NCBI GenBank assembly: GCA_947377425.1
Contig: CANCFZ010000001.1
Span: 1-50,324, forward strand
Length of the DNA stretch: 50,324 bases
Source: Flavobacteriaceae bacterium
GTDB taxonomy: Bacteria; Bacteroidota; Bacteroidia; Flavobacteriales; Flavobacteriaceae
Direction of reading: 5' to 3'
Position numbers and translations under genes: made by a program. This document shows, in pieces, positions 17,708 to 26,669 of this stretch; the first letter of the stretch is position 1, and each line of letters starts with the position of its first letter. The notes under the pieces are model-generated. The model worked only from the letters and a program-made list of their open reading frames with translations, did no database searches and was not told the origin of the DNA.

Positions 17708-18625
17708 TTAGTTTTTTAAATACGGAATAATGATTTGTGTTTCCCACTCAATTTCATTTCCGCCATTGAACGGATTTGCAAAAAAATGTTCTAAAGGCTT
17801 ATAATTAAGTTTGATATTGTGCTCTTTTGCATAATCTAAAAGAGCAAACCAAGCCCTATCTGAAGTTCTCATGTTTCCATAATAGGTTGCTGATAATCCT
17901 TTCATCGCTGGAATTGTTTTGAATTTTACTTTTTCATCTGCAATGTAAATTGTAGATCTATCTATTGGAAAACAGTAATTGAATTCAATTTGTTCTGAAT
18001 CTAAATCCCATTTTACAATTTCAACATAGGGCTTCCCTATAATTTTAATTTTATTATTAGTTAAGTATAATGAAATTGCCGCATCGTTCATAATCATCAT
18101 TTGTGCTTTTTCTTGCAAAACACTTTTCATGTTTATGTAGGCAACAAACTCTTCTTGGGATGAACCTTCTCCATTAATTTTGACTTTAAAATTTTGCAAA
18201 TGTGCCTCAAGTGCTTCTTTAAAATCCTTTATTTTTTTTAGTTGTTCTTCTTTGAATTTTGTTTTAAAAAAAGGTGCTGTTAATCGATTGTAAATACTGT
18301 TTCCTTCTTCTTTTATATCCACTTTTACTTCCGTTATTGAATCGTTATCTGAAGACAAATACCACGAATAATTAAATACTTGATTTCCTTTTATCATTTT
18401 TTGAGCAATGAAATCAAAATTGTTTTTTTCTAAAACAACATAGTTTTCGTTCTTACTTTTAAGTTGTTGATTAGACCAATCTTTTATACCTTGAAAAACA
18501 GTTGCGGTAGCTGTTTTTGCTTTAAATGTAATTGTATAATCACTTTTTTTAACAACTAAATACCAAATCAAAAAAGCAACAAAAACAATCAAAAATCCAA
18601 CAAAATATTTCTTTTTATTTAACAT
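17708..18625 (-). CDS. Membrane-anchored protein with C-terminal GyrI-like effector-binding domain
   Basis: A 305-residue protein with one N-terminal membrane segment (about residues 7-25) and a soluble remainder. The first part (about 30-145) looks like a SRPBCC-type ligand-binding fold. The second (about 155-305, including YVEIVKWDLDS, AMKGLSATYYGNM and the ending WETQIIIPYLKN) resembles GyrI-like/AraC effector-binding domains, which bind small hydrophobic ligands. No DNA-binding domain is present. It overlaps the haloperoxidase-like gene by 11 bp and is the last gene of the susCD-associated set. Its ligand and role are unknown. Confidence 0.65.
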   Translation of the reverse strand: MLNKKKYFVGFLIVFVAFLIWYLVVKKSDYTITFKAKTATATVFQGIKDWSNQQLKSKNENYVVLEKNNFDFIAQKMIKGNQVFNYSWYLSSDNDSITEVKVDIKEEGNSIYNRLTAPFFKTKFKEEQLKKIKDFKEALEAHLQNFKVKINGEGSSQEEFVAYINMKSVLQEKAQMMIMNDAAISLYLTNNKIKIIGKPYVEIVKWDLDSEQIEFNYCFPIDRSTIYIADEKVKFKTIPAMKGLSATYYGNMRTSDRAWFALLDYAKEHNIKLNYKPLEHFFANPFNGGNEIEWETQIIIPYLKN

Positions 18626-19952
18626 CTTTTTTTAAGAATTTTAATTTTTTAACAATAAATTCACCCACATTTCTACCTTGAATAATTCCGTTTTCTATAG
18701 CAGCTTTGTAATGAATTCCACCGTAAAAACGACTCATAGACGCTTCTTTGGCAGCATCTTTAAACGATTTAAATTTTCTACTTGGTAAATTATATGGCAA
18801 TTCTGTATCATCTAAATAGACAAAGTTTTCTCCAAAAACAGAAGTCAAAACTATAGAAGAACACGTTGAGGCTACCGAATGTCCACTTGTGTATTCTGGA
18901 AATGGTGGTGTTTGCAATAACGGACGCCAGTTTTCATCAATATTTTGATTGATAATTGTTTCCGGACGAACCACATTACTTCTGTATTTTTCATCCCAAC
19001 AACTAATAAACGCATCAAACAATCCGATTGAAGTTGCAGTGTAAGCATAAACAGTTTTATCAAAATCAGCTTTAGAAGAATTACAGGCAATTTTGGTAAT
19101 TCCCATCCAGTGTCCACCTGGTGTAATTTTCTTTTTGGCAAACATCATGTGTCCTTGATTTACGGTTACATACGGATTGCAATCCCAAAATTGTGCAATT
19201 TTCATTTCTTCAGACTTATCACCTTTTTTAATCATCATTTGACTGATATCATAAACTTCTTGTACTTGTTTGAAAAACGGTGAATTTTTATCTGTAGAAT
19301 ACTTTAATGCAGGAGCAGGTTTAAACTGCGATGATGAATCTAAAACCAAGGTTCTTATTTCGCCCCAATGCGGTTCAACGGCATCCATATAAGACGGTGG
19401 CGTAGGTTGCCATCTCGATTTATCATTGGCAAAAACAGAAAATTTTGGATAGGTCCGAGTTTGTTTGTAGTTGTCTTTTCCCATCCATTTTTTGATTCGT
19501 TCGGCAACTTTTAGCCCGTATTCTTTGGAAACTTCAAATTCTTTTGGATTTTCATCCGACCATTTTTTATACAAGCTATCGCGAAATTTTTCAACCAAAT
19601 CTTCTGAAAAAACTAGCGCTTTACTCACTTCCATGTGAGCTACCAAAGCCGCTACATTTTTATTGACACCACTTTTAGCATCCAATCTCGGAATAGAATC
19701 CAAACCTTTCAATTGACCTTGAAGCGAATTGTAAGTAGTGCTATTTTGAGAAATAACCTCATAAGCCGCAATATTGGGATAGGTATAAATCCTACTGGCT
19801 ACAGGCGGCGAAAAAATATCGTGAATCAAGATTTGAGTTACATTATCTATCGATGCTTCATAATCGGATGGTGTTACTACAATCGGCTTTTCTTTTTTGC
19901 AAGAAACAACCAACATACATAGTGCTGCAAGGGTAACTATTTTAAATTTCAT
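18615..19952 (-). CDS. Vanadium-dependent haloperoxidase-like PAP2 lipoprotein
   Basis: A 445-residue lipoprotein (lipobox ending at Cys18, LVVSC) of the PAP2/vanadium haloperoxidase superfamily. Motif 1 is K-x6-RP at Lys322/Arg329 (DEKYRSNVVRP), motif 2 is TSGH at 355-358, and motif 3 is SRFYGGIH at 407-414. In the superfamily consensus an Asp normally follows the motif 3 His by four residues; here that position is Ala418 (HYKAA). This may alter the catalytic relay. The fold serves haloperoxidases and acid phosphatases alike, so the reaction is uncertain. It follows the second FG-GAP lipoprotein by 10 bp and overlaps the GyrI-like gene. Confidence 0.82.
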   Translation of the reverse strand: MKFKIVTLAALCMLVVSCKKEKPIVVTPSDYEASIDNVTQILIHDIFSPPVASRIYTYPNIAAYEVISQNSTTYNSLQGQLKGLDSIPRLDAKSGVNKNVAALVAHMEVSKALVFSEDLVEKFRDSLYKKWSDENPKEFEVSKEYGLKVAERIKKWMGKDNYKQTRTYPKFSVFANDKSRWQPTPPSYMDAVEPHWGEIRTLVLDSSSQFKPAPALKYSTDKNSPFFKQVQEVYDISQMMIKKGDKSEEMKIAQFWDCNPYVTVNQGHMMFAKKKITPGGHWMGITKIACNSSKADFDKTVYAYTATSIGLFDAFISCWDEKYRSNVVRPETIINQNIDENWRPLLQTPPFPEYTSGHSVASTCSSIVLTSVFGENFVYLDDTELPYNLPSRKFKSFKDAAKEASMSRFYGGIHYKAAIENGIIQGRNVGEFIVKKLKFLKKDVK

Positions 19953-19962
19953 TGTGTATTTT

Positions 19963-22900
19963 TTAATTTTTCAAACTTGGTAATTCGTATACTTCTGCGG
20001 GTTTATTATTGATGGTTATTAAAAGGTGTTTTTTACCTTTAACATTCAATATGTCCAAATGTCTAACTGCTTTTTGGGTCAAATCAATTCCAATTTGATT
20101 GCCTAGTAAAATGGTTTTATCGTTTTTGATTAAAGCACCCGAAAACCCATCAAATCTACTATGGTAAGGCGTAACACCAAAATAATTTCCTGCAGCAAAA
20201 ACTTCTTCTTTAGCATCGCCATCAAAATTAGATTTTACAAAACACGTAATTGGTGCCACTTGCAAAACATTTAAAAACGGTACAAAAGTAAATTTGCCAT
20301 TATTATTTTTCAAATAACCCGACTTTAGATTGTGCACTTCATACAATTTTGCTTTGTCCAACAATGCAGGGTCGAAGATTTCTTCTACGGTTTTTCCGGC
20401 AAAATCTTTATAGGCATTGAACTTCTTTTTAACCAATCCGCTAAATTGTTCTGCCAGTTCATCCAAGCCCATTGTGGTGTAATATTTTCCTTCTTTTTCA
20501 ATAGCTACGATGGTTTCAAACGATTCATTTTTGTCAAAATCATCGTAGTACATTTTCATTGGAAATTCTTGACTAGCTTTAAATTTCGAATTCAATCCCC
20601 AGTTTCCAACCAAATAATCTAAATCGCCGTCGCCATCAATATCAAAAGGTTGAATCGACTGCCACAATCCGTTGCATTTTTCAGGAAGAATCGTTTCGGT
20701 TACATTAGAAAATCTTCCGTTAGTATTGGCAAAAAAAGTAGGTTTCATCCATTCGCCAACCACAATCAAATCGGTTTTTCCATCTTTATTAAAATCAGAA
20801 AAAACAGCATCACTCACCATTCCAATTCCAGAAAATGTTTTGGTTTCTACTATAGTAAAATTACCATTATTGTTGTTCAATAAATAACAATCGGAAGTAC
20901 TTCCAAAACGATTATTCTTAGAATTATTCCCAACAAACAAGTCTACATCGCCGTCTTTATCATAATCAAAGGCTTTCACTAATGAAGCATTTTGCATTAA
21001 ACTTGGCAACGTTGTCGCTGTTAAATTTTTACCTAAATACAATCGGTCTTGCAAATCGGAAGCATTTTGACCGCCACCAGAAGCCACATATAAATCGTTA
21101 TTTTTATCATTGTTAAAATCGGCAATTACCGCAGAGGCATCTTCATAAACCGCATCTTTTTCGATACTTGGATATGCTTTTTTAGAAAATCCGTTGCCAT
21201 TTTGAAGAAAAATTTGAGCCGGAATATCTTTCGCACCGCCAAAGAAAATATCGCCTTTTCCATCGCCATTCAAATCGCCAATAGCTGTTGCCGGGCCTCT
21301 ATCAGAACGTTGGTACGGAATTAATTTTTGATAGACAAAATCAACAAAATCATTTTCTTGATGTGTGAAATTGATGCCTAGATTGGAATCCGTTTTTTTG
21401 AAAATTGGTAAAACCGCAGGATGCAATCTACTGTAATCAAAAGGTTTTCTGGTAGTATTCGCTTTAATTGTCAAGGTTTGATTGGTTTTTACACCTTTCA
21501 ATGTTTGATACGTTTTGTCAGGCCAAATAACCACAATCGAATCTACTTTGGCTTCTTTTTTATATCCGAAATGAATCATTGGTTCAGAAGATGATTGAAA
21601 TCCTCTAGTCGTTTGCAGTTCTTTGTATTGTTTTTTCCCTTTAGAATACGAAATCACTTTGGTTCCAATTGCGAAAGTATTTTTACCTTGAAATTGCAAT
21701 TTGATTTTTAGATAATTCGATTGCGAATTCGTTTGATTGATATAAATTGATGCTTCACTGTTCAAGTTATTGGTTACTACATCCAAATCGCCGTCATTAT
21801 CTAAGTCTGCATAACCACTTCCATTGGAAATTATAGAATCGTTTTCAATCCAATCGGCCGATTTATTTTTAAAGTTCAAATCAGCTCCGCCTTGAAAAAT
21901 ATAATTGGTTACTTTGCCGCTTGGCATACGTTTTAAGGCTTCTTTATCTAATAATTTCGTAGAACTGATTTTGGTTTTTACTCTATCATTCGAATAATAT
22001 TTGATGTAATCTAAATCGTTTGGTCGCTTCGGAATTCCGTTGCACACAAAAATATCTTGTTCTCCATCTTGATCGTAATCGGCAAAAAGAGAACTCCAAC
22101 TCCAATCGGAAGCTGCCACACCACTCATCAAAGCCGTTTCGGTAAAATTAGTGCCGCCTTGATTGATTTGCAACATATTGCGCGTGTACTGGCAATGATA
22201 GCCTAACTTTTCGGTGCGCACTTTAAACATTTGAGGATTATCATCTCCGGCCGACGATTTTAGCACTTTTTCATTCTCAGGAAGCATGTCAAGTGTCATG
22301 ATATCTGGGAAAGCGTCGTGGTTGATATCGGCCACATCTATACCCATCGAGAAACGGCTGGTATGCCCAAAGTGCTGTTTCAAACTTTCTGTAAAAGTAC
22401 CGTCGCCGTTGTTTAGATAGTAATAATCGTCTTCGTGAAAATCGTTACAAACGTAAATATCGGGATATCCATCTTGATTAAAATCGGACACTGCCAATCC
22501 TAAACCGTACCCATTAGCACCACCAAAAATTCCGGCTTGTTCGCTGATATCTACAAATTTTCCATTCTCATTTCTGAATAATTTATCGCCACATTCGTAA
22601 CTTCTTTTCTTACGAATGTCGGCATTTCCATACGACAATTCCGAGTGCACAGCATGATTAAGCAAATACATATCCAAATCGCCGTCTAAATCGAAATCGA
22701 AGAAAGCTGCTGAGGAACTGTAATTGTCTAAATCCAATCCATATTCGGCTGCACTTTCAGTAAACGTGTTGTTTTTGTTGTTGATGAACAATTCATTGTG
22801 TCCTTCAAATCCGTTAATCCCCACAACAGCACACACATAAATATCCAAATAACCATCGCCATTTACATCAGCCATAATGGTTCCCGATTCCCAATCGCTA

Positions 22901-23220
22901 GAGCCTTCTACTCCTGCTTTGGCAGAAATATCTTCGTATTTATTGTTGCCTTTGTTTAGGTATAATTTGTTTTTTCCTTGATTGGAACTGAAATAAATAT
23001 CAACCAAACCGTCGTTATTGATATCACCCAAAGCCACACCACCACCATTGTAATAATAGAGGTAATCAAGTATGGAAATATTTTTCTTTGAATCGAGTTC
23101 GTTCACAAAAGTGATATTACTTTCGCTTGAAGGCAATTTCTTAAACAACAAATTTTCTTGTCTTTTTGAACAGCCAACCAGAAGAATAGAAACGAAAAGA
23201 AGTTTATAAAAATTAGTCAT
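19963..23220 (-). CDS. Large FG-GAP repeat / ASPIC-UnbV (CRTAC1-like) lipoprotein, copy 2
   Basis: A surface or periplasmic lipoprotein of about 1085 residues made of FG-GAP/VCBS calcium-binding beta-propeller repeats, seen as recurrent DINNDGLVDIYF, DVNGDGYLDIYV and DFDLDGDLDMYL units. An ASPIC/UnbV domain lies at about 510-595 (TTRGFQSSSEPMIHFGY...VWPDKTYQTLKGV). A longer frame begins at 23250, but the ATG at 23220 gives a clean lipoprotein signal (MTNFYKLLFVSILLVGC) and overlaps the previous stop by 8 bp, so I use it. It is a paralogue of the upstream gene. Such proteins are common near SusCD genes; binding of glycan or structural roles are inferred, not shown. Confidence 0.85.
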   Translation of the reverse strand: MTNFYKLLFVSILLVGCSKRQENLLFKKLPSSESNITFVNELDSKKNISILDYLYYYNGGGVALGDINNDGLVDIYFSSNQGKNKLYLNKGNNKYEDISAKAGVEGSSDWESGTIMADVNGDGYLDIYVCAVVGINGFEGHNELFINNKNNTFTESAAEYGLDLDNYSSSAAFFDFDLDGDLDMYLLNHAVHSELSYGNADIRKKRSYECGDKLFRNENGKFVDISEQAGIFGGANGYGLGLAVSDFNQDGYPDIYVCNDFHEDDYYYLNNGDGTFTESLKQHFGHTSRFSMGIDVADINHDAFPDIMTLDMLPENEKVLKSSAGDDNPQMFKVRTEKLGYHCQYTRNMLQINQGGTNFTETALMSGVAASDWSWSSLFADYDQDGEQDIFVCNGIPKRPNDLDYIKYYSNDRVKTKISSTKLLDKEALKRMPSGKVTNYIFQGGADLNFKNKSADWIENDSIISNGSGYADLDNDGDLDVVTNNLNSEASIYINQTNSQSNYLKIKLQFQGKNTFAIGTKVISYSKGKKQYKELQTTRGFQSSSEPMIHFGYKKEAKVDSIVVIWPDKTYQTLKGVKTNQTLTIKANTTRKPFDYSRLHPAVLPIFKKTDSNLGINFTHQENDFVDFVYQKLIPYQRSDRGPATAIGDLNGDGKGDIFFGGAKDIPAQIFLQNGNGFSKKAYPSIEKDAVYEDASAVIADFNNDKNNDLYVASGGGQNASDLQDRLYLGKNLTATTLPSLMQNASLVKAFDYDKDGDVDLFVGNNSKNNRFGSTSDCYLLNNNNGNFTIVETKTFSGIGMVSDAVFSDFNKDGKTDLIVVGEWMKPTFFANTNGRFSNVTETILPEKCNGLWQSIQPFDIDGDGDLDYLVGNWGLNSKFKASQEFPMKMYYDDFDKNESFETIVAIEKEGKYYTTMGLDELAEQFSGLVKKKFNAYKDFAGKTVEEIFDPALLDKAKLYEVHNLKSGYLKNNNGKFTFVPFLNVLQVAPITCFVKSNFDGDAKEEVFAAGNYFGVTPYHSRFDGFSGALIKNDKTILLGNQIGIDLTQKAVRHLDILNVKGKKHLLITINNKPAEVYELPSLKN

Positions 23221-26200
23221 TACGCTTGAATATTTTCGGCTTGTTATCATTTACTACTGCAATTATCGTTGCCGAATTGTTTTTTGTTTTAATTATTTTA
23301 ATGTTTTTAACTTCGCCTTTAATGAAAATACCCGATTTTTCATTCGGAACCCAAGTAAACGTTCCGTTTTTAGTTCCTAACAATACACTGCTGTAATTGG
23401 CATCCAATCGAGCATATTGTGGTTTGAATTCGTATTGATTTCCACCCAGAATTAAATCTAAAATTCCATCTTTATTGACGTCCATAGTGCAAATGGCATT
23501 CACACTAGAAAACTGTACTTCTTTAGGCAATGCTTTCATTTCAAACTGTCCGTTACCTTTGTTAATGGCAACAGAACTTTGTTGAACATAAGCTGTTTTT
23601 ATTATCGAATTGGAAACTACTTCGGGTGTAAAGATTTCTTGAACTGATTTTTTAGCGTATTCTTCATAGCTCAAATTCTTCTTTTTGATGGATGGAATTT
23701 GTTTGGCTAATTCGCCTTTCATGTGAATAGGCATATCTTTTCCGTCGATGGTTCGTGATGAAATTTGTTCGATAGTTCCGTTGTTATCAAAATCGTTGAC
23801 AAACATTTTCATCGGACTTTCCTTAGTACATTTATAGGAAGTATTGGTTCCTTTATTACCAAAAATTAAATCTTTTTTGCCGTCGTTATTCAAATCGACA
23901 CAAGAAACGGTGTTCCAAAATCCTTTTTCGTTGGTCAAATTATTTTTAAATTCTGCCAAACGTCTACCCGTATTTTTGAAAATAACTGGCGCCATCCAAT
24001 CGCCCACAATAATCAAATCTTTTTTATTGTCGTTGTCAATATCTTCCCAAATTGCATCGGTAATCATTCCAACTTCATTCATTTTGAAGGCTTTTTTATC
24101 GGTGACATTAGTGAAATTTCCTTTGCCGTCATTTTCCAATAATAAGTGTTTTGGGTCAATTCCGTATACGCCTGGTACACTTCTGCTTCCTATAAAAACA
24201 TCGGTATCACCATCATTATCAAAATCATACGGCGCAATAACAGCTACATTGGCATTTGTAGTTGGCAATGCCGAAGTGCTTTTTGTAAACAGCCCTTTTC
24301 CATTATTTAGATACAAACGGTTTTTGTAATTGGCTTGATCGGCTTTTTCATTTCCTCCGGAACCCACAAGTAAATCAATATCTCCGTCATTATCAGCATC
24401 AAAGAAACTTGCAGCCGTATATTCAAACATGGCGTCGCTATTTAATGCTGGTTGGTTAGTTGGTGTGAAATTAGAATTGCCATTATTGAGGTAAATTTTG
24501 CCAGGAGTTCCTTTAGCACCGCCAATAAACAAATCGTCATTTCCGTCATTATTGATATCTGCAACAGCTAATGATGGTCCTTCCTGCGATAACATTTTAG
24601 AAATTAATCCTTCATAATCAAAGTCGATGTAATCGTTTTCTTTGTGAGGAATTAAAGTATTCGCTTGTTCCTTAAATAACGGTTTAAACATTTCTTTTTT
24701 AGGAACAAAAGTATTTTTAGCATCGGCAATATTCAAGGTAATAGTTGAATTAGCGGCTACTTTTTTTATTGTTTGAAATTTATCATTTGGCCAAATAACT
24801 TTTAAAGAATCTATTTTTTTGGTTCCAATTCCGAAGGTCATCACATAATCAATAGACGATTGGAATCCGCGAGACGGAATCAATTCTTGACGAATAATTT
24901 CTTTTTTAGAATACAATTCGACTACGCTTCCGATGGCAAATTTGTTTTGTTTATCGCCTTTAAGCTTGACTTTTATGAAGTGATTGTCTTTGTTTTTTTG
25001 CGAATTATTTTGATAGACAAAAGCAGGCATGTTTACATTATTAACAATCAAATCTAAATCGCCGTCATTATCTAAATCACCATAAGCCGCTCCATTAGAG
25101 AAACTTGGCGTTCCCAATCCCCAATTTTGAGCTTCGTTGGTGAACGTTAAATTTTTATTATTTCTGTAAGCATAATTTGGAATTGGCGTGCTTGGCATTT
25201 TATTAATGATGTTTTCCATATCATCTTTTTTACCTGTAATCGCCATTTTTTGCATCACATCATTGGCGAAAAAGTCCACAAAATCTTGATTGGTTAAGTC
25301 GTGGTAAATTCCGTTACAAACATAAATATCTTTGTAACCATCGTTGTCCATATCGAAAAGTAAAGCTCCCCAACTCCAATCTGTTTTGGCTACTCCAGCA
25401 AAACTCGCTATTTCATTAAATTGCCCATTTTTGGAATTTAATTGCAAGGTGTTTTGCATGTATTGATTAAAGAAATCGAGGTTTAACTTTCTTGTAAATA
25501 AGTCGTAATTATCAAAAGTTGTAGTAGTTTTAGTTCTTTGATCGCCTTCGGGCAACATATCAGTAGTGAAAATATCGGCTAAACCGTCGTTGTTGATATC
25601 AGCCATATCGGCACCCATAGAAGATTGACTAATGTGTGTTGCCCAATTCTGAATTTGCTCCGAAAAAGTGCCATTTTTGTTATTAATATAAAGGTAATCT
25701 CTTTCGTAAAAATCGTTAGAAATATAAATATCCGGATACAAATCACCGTTTACATCACCAACAGTGACTCCTAATCCGAACCCAATAAGACTTCCATAAA
25801 TTCCGGCTTCTTCACTTACATCTTTAAATTTTCCGTCGTCATTTCGCAACAATCGGTCGCCACCACCTTTAAGAATTGGATTAACATCCCAATCTTTATC
25901 GCGAAGTTCACGCTTGTTGGAATAATTCAAACTACTCACTGGTATAAAACTGTTGTTCAGTATATAGCAATCTAAATCGCCATCTTTGTCATAGTCAAAA
26001 AAGGCAGCATGAGTTGTAATTCCAGTATCGGCAAGATTGTATTCTTTGGCTTTTTCGGTAAAGGTTAAATTTCCATTATTGATGAAAAGTTCGTTATCTT
26101 GTTGTGCTCCTTTGTTGCTTCCGGCATTGCAAACATAAATATCTAATAAACCATCTCCATTAATATCAACCATAACAACTCCTGTTGACCACGATTTGGT

Positions 26201-26518
26201 TCCTTGAATTCCGGCTTTTTTGGAAATGTCTTCAAATTTAAAATTTCCTTTATTGAGATATAAGGTATTGGTTCCTTGATTGGAAGTGAAATATATATCT
26301 GACAGTCCATCGTTATTTATATCCCCAATAGCGACGCCGCCACCATTATAGAAATTACGGTATTTAAAAATATTCATTTCTTCTCCGTTTTTAACTTCAT
26401 TTACAAAGTTAATGCCTGTTTGAGACGGAGTTAATTCGGTAAACAATGTGTCTTCATTTTTGGAACATCCAATAAAAACAAAGGTTAGAAGCGAAACTAA
26501 TGCTAATTTTTTGTGCAT
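23213..26518 (-). CDS. Large FG-GAP repeat / ASPIC-UnbV (CRTAC1-like) lipoprotein, copy 1
   Basis: About 1101 residues when started at the ATG at 26518, which yields a lipoprotein signal with Cys18 (VFIGC); the frame extends to 26566 but the extra residues would spoil the signal. It contains many DINNDGLSDIYF, DINGDGLLDIYV and DYDKDGDLDCYI calcium-loop repeats of the FG-GAP/VCBS type and a central ASPIC/UnbV segment (IPSRGFQSSIDYVMTFG...VWPNDKFQTIKK, about 510-600). It lies 151 bp after susD, with a terminator-like hairpin between, and overlaps copy 2 by 8 bp. The two copies are diverged paralogues. Probably surface exposed and associated with the SusCD complex, but function is unknown. Confidence 0.85.
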   Translation of the reverse strand: MHKKLALVSLLTFVFIGCSKNEDTLFTELTPSQTGINFVNEVKNGEEMNIFKYRNFYNGGGVAIGDINNDGLSDIYFTSNQGTNTLYLNKGNFKFEDISKKAGIQGTKSWSTGVVMVDINGDGLLDIYVCNAGSNKGAQQDNELFINNGNLTFTEKAKEYNLADTGITTHAAFFDYDKDGDLDCYILNNSFIPVSSLNYSNKRELRDKDWDVNPILKGGGDRLLRNDDGKFKDVSEEAGIYGSLIGFGLGVTVGDVNGDLYPDIYISNDFYERDYLYINNKNGTFSEQIQNWATHISQSSMGADMADINNDGLADIFTTDMLPEGDQRTKTTTTFDNYDLFTRKLNLDFFNQYMQNTLQLNSKNGQFNEIASFAGVAKTDWSWGALLFDMDNDGYKDIYVCNGIYHDLTNQDFVDFFANDVMQKMAITGKKDDMENIINKMPSTPIPNYAYRNNKNLTFTNEAQNWGLGTPSFSNGAAYGDLDNDGDLDLIVNNVNMPAFVYQNNSQKNKDNHFIKVKLKGDKQNKFAIGSVVELYSKKEIIRQELIPSRGFQSSIDYVMTFGIGTKKIDSLKVIWPNDKFQTIKKVAANSTITLNIADAKNTFVPKKEMFKPLFKEQANTLIPHKENDYIDFDYEGLISKMLSQEGPSLAVADINNDGNDDLFIGGAKGTPGKIYLNNGNSNFTPTNQPALNSDAMFEYTAASFFDADNDGDIDLLVGSGGNEKADQANYKNRLYLNNGKGLFTKSTSALPTTNANVAVIAPYDFDNDGDTDVFIGSRSVPGVYGIDPKHLLLENDGKGNFTNVTDKKAFKMNEVGMITDAIWEDIDNDNKKDLIIVGDWMAPVIFKNTGRRLAEFKNNLTNEKGFWNTVSCVDLNNDGKKDLIFGNKGTNTSYKCTKESPMKMFVNDFDNNGTIEQISSRTIDGKDMPIHMKGELAKQIPSIKKKNLSYEEYAKKSVQEIFTPEVVSNSIIKTAYVQQSSVAINKGNGQFEMKALPKEVQFSSVNAICTMDVNKDGILDLILGGNQYEFKPQYARLDANYSSVLLGTKNGTFTWVPNEKSGIFIKGEVKNIKIIKTKNNSATIIAVVNDNKPKIFKRND

Positions 26519-26608
26519 TTTAATAGTAAAATATTTAATTTTTGTGAAGTTGAAATTCAAGCACAATTTATGCTTTTTTTTTGGAAATTACAGCAAATAA
26601 ACAATAAA

Positions 26609-26633
26609 AAAGAGGGCAATAAATGCCCTCTTT
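26609..26633 (-). terminator. Intrinsic terminator after susD
   Basis: AAAGAGGGCA and TGCCCTCTTT form a perfect 10-bp stem with a 5-nt loop. On the minus strand the stem runs into a T-rich tail (TTTTTTATTG). It lies 36 bp beyond the susD stop and 90 bp before the first FG-GAP gene, so it should reduce readthrough from susCD into the downstream genes. It may act as a partial terminator within one operon. Confidence 0.8.
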
Positions 26634-26669
26634 AGAAATATAACTCAAACAAAACTAACAAACATTTTA

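Noticed and set aside
19963..26518. FG-GAP proteins considered as integrin-like adhesins of phage or secretion origin
   Set aside because: Lipoprotein signals, ASPIC/UnbV domain and SusCD linkage fit the CRTAC1-like envelope family better; no type IX sorting domain is seen at the C-termini.
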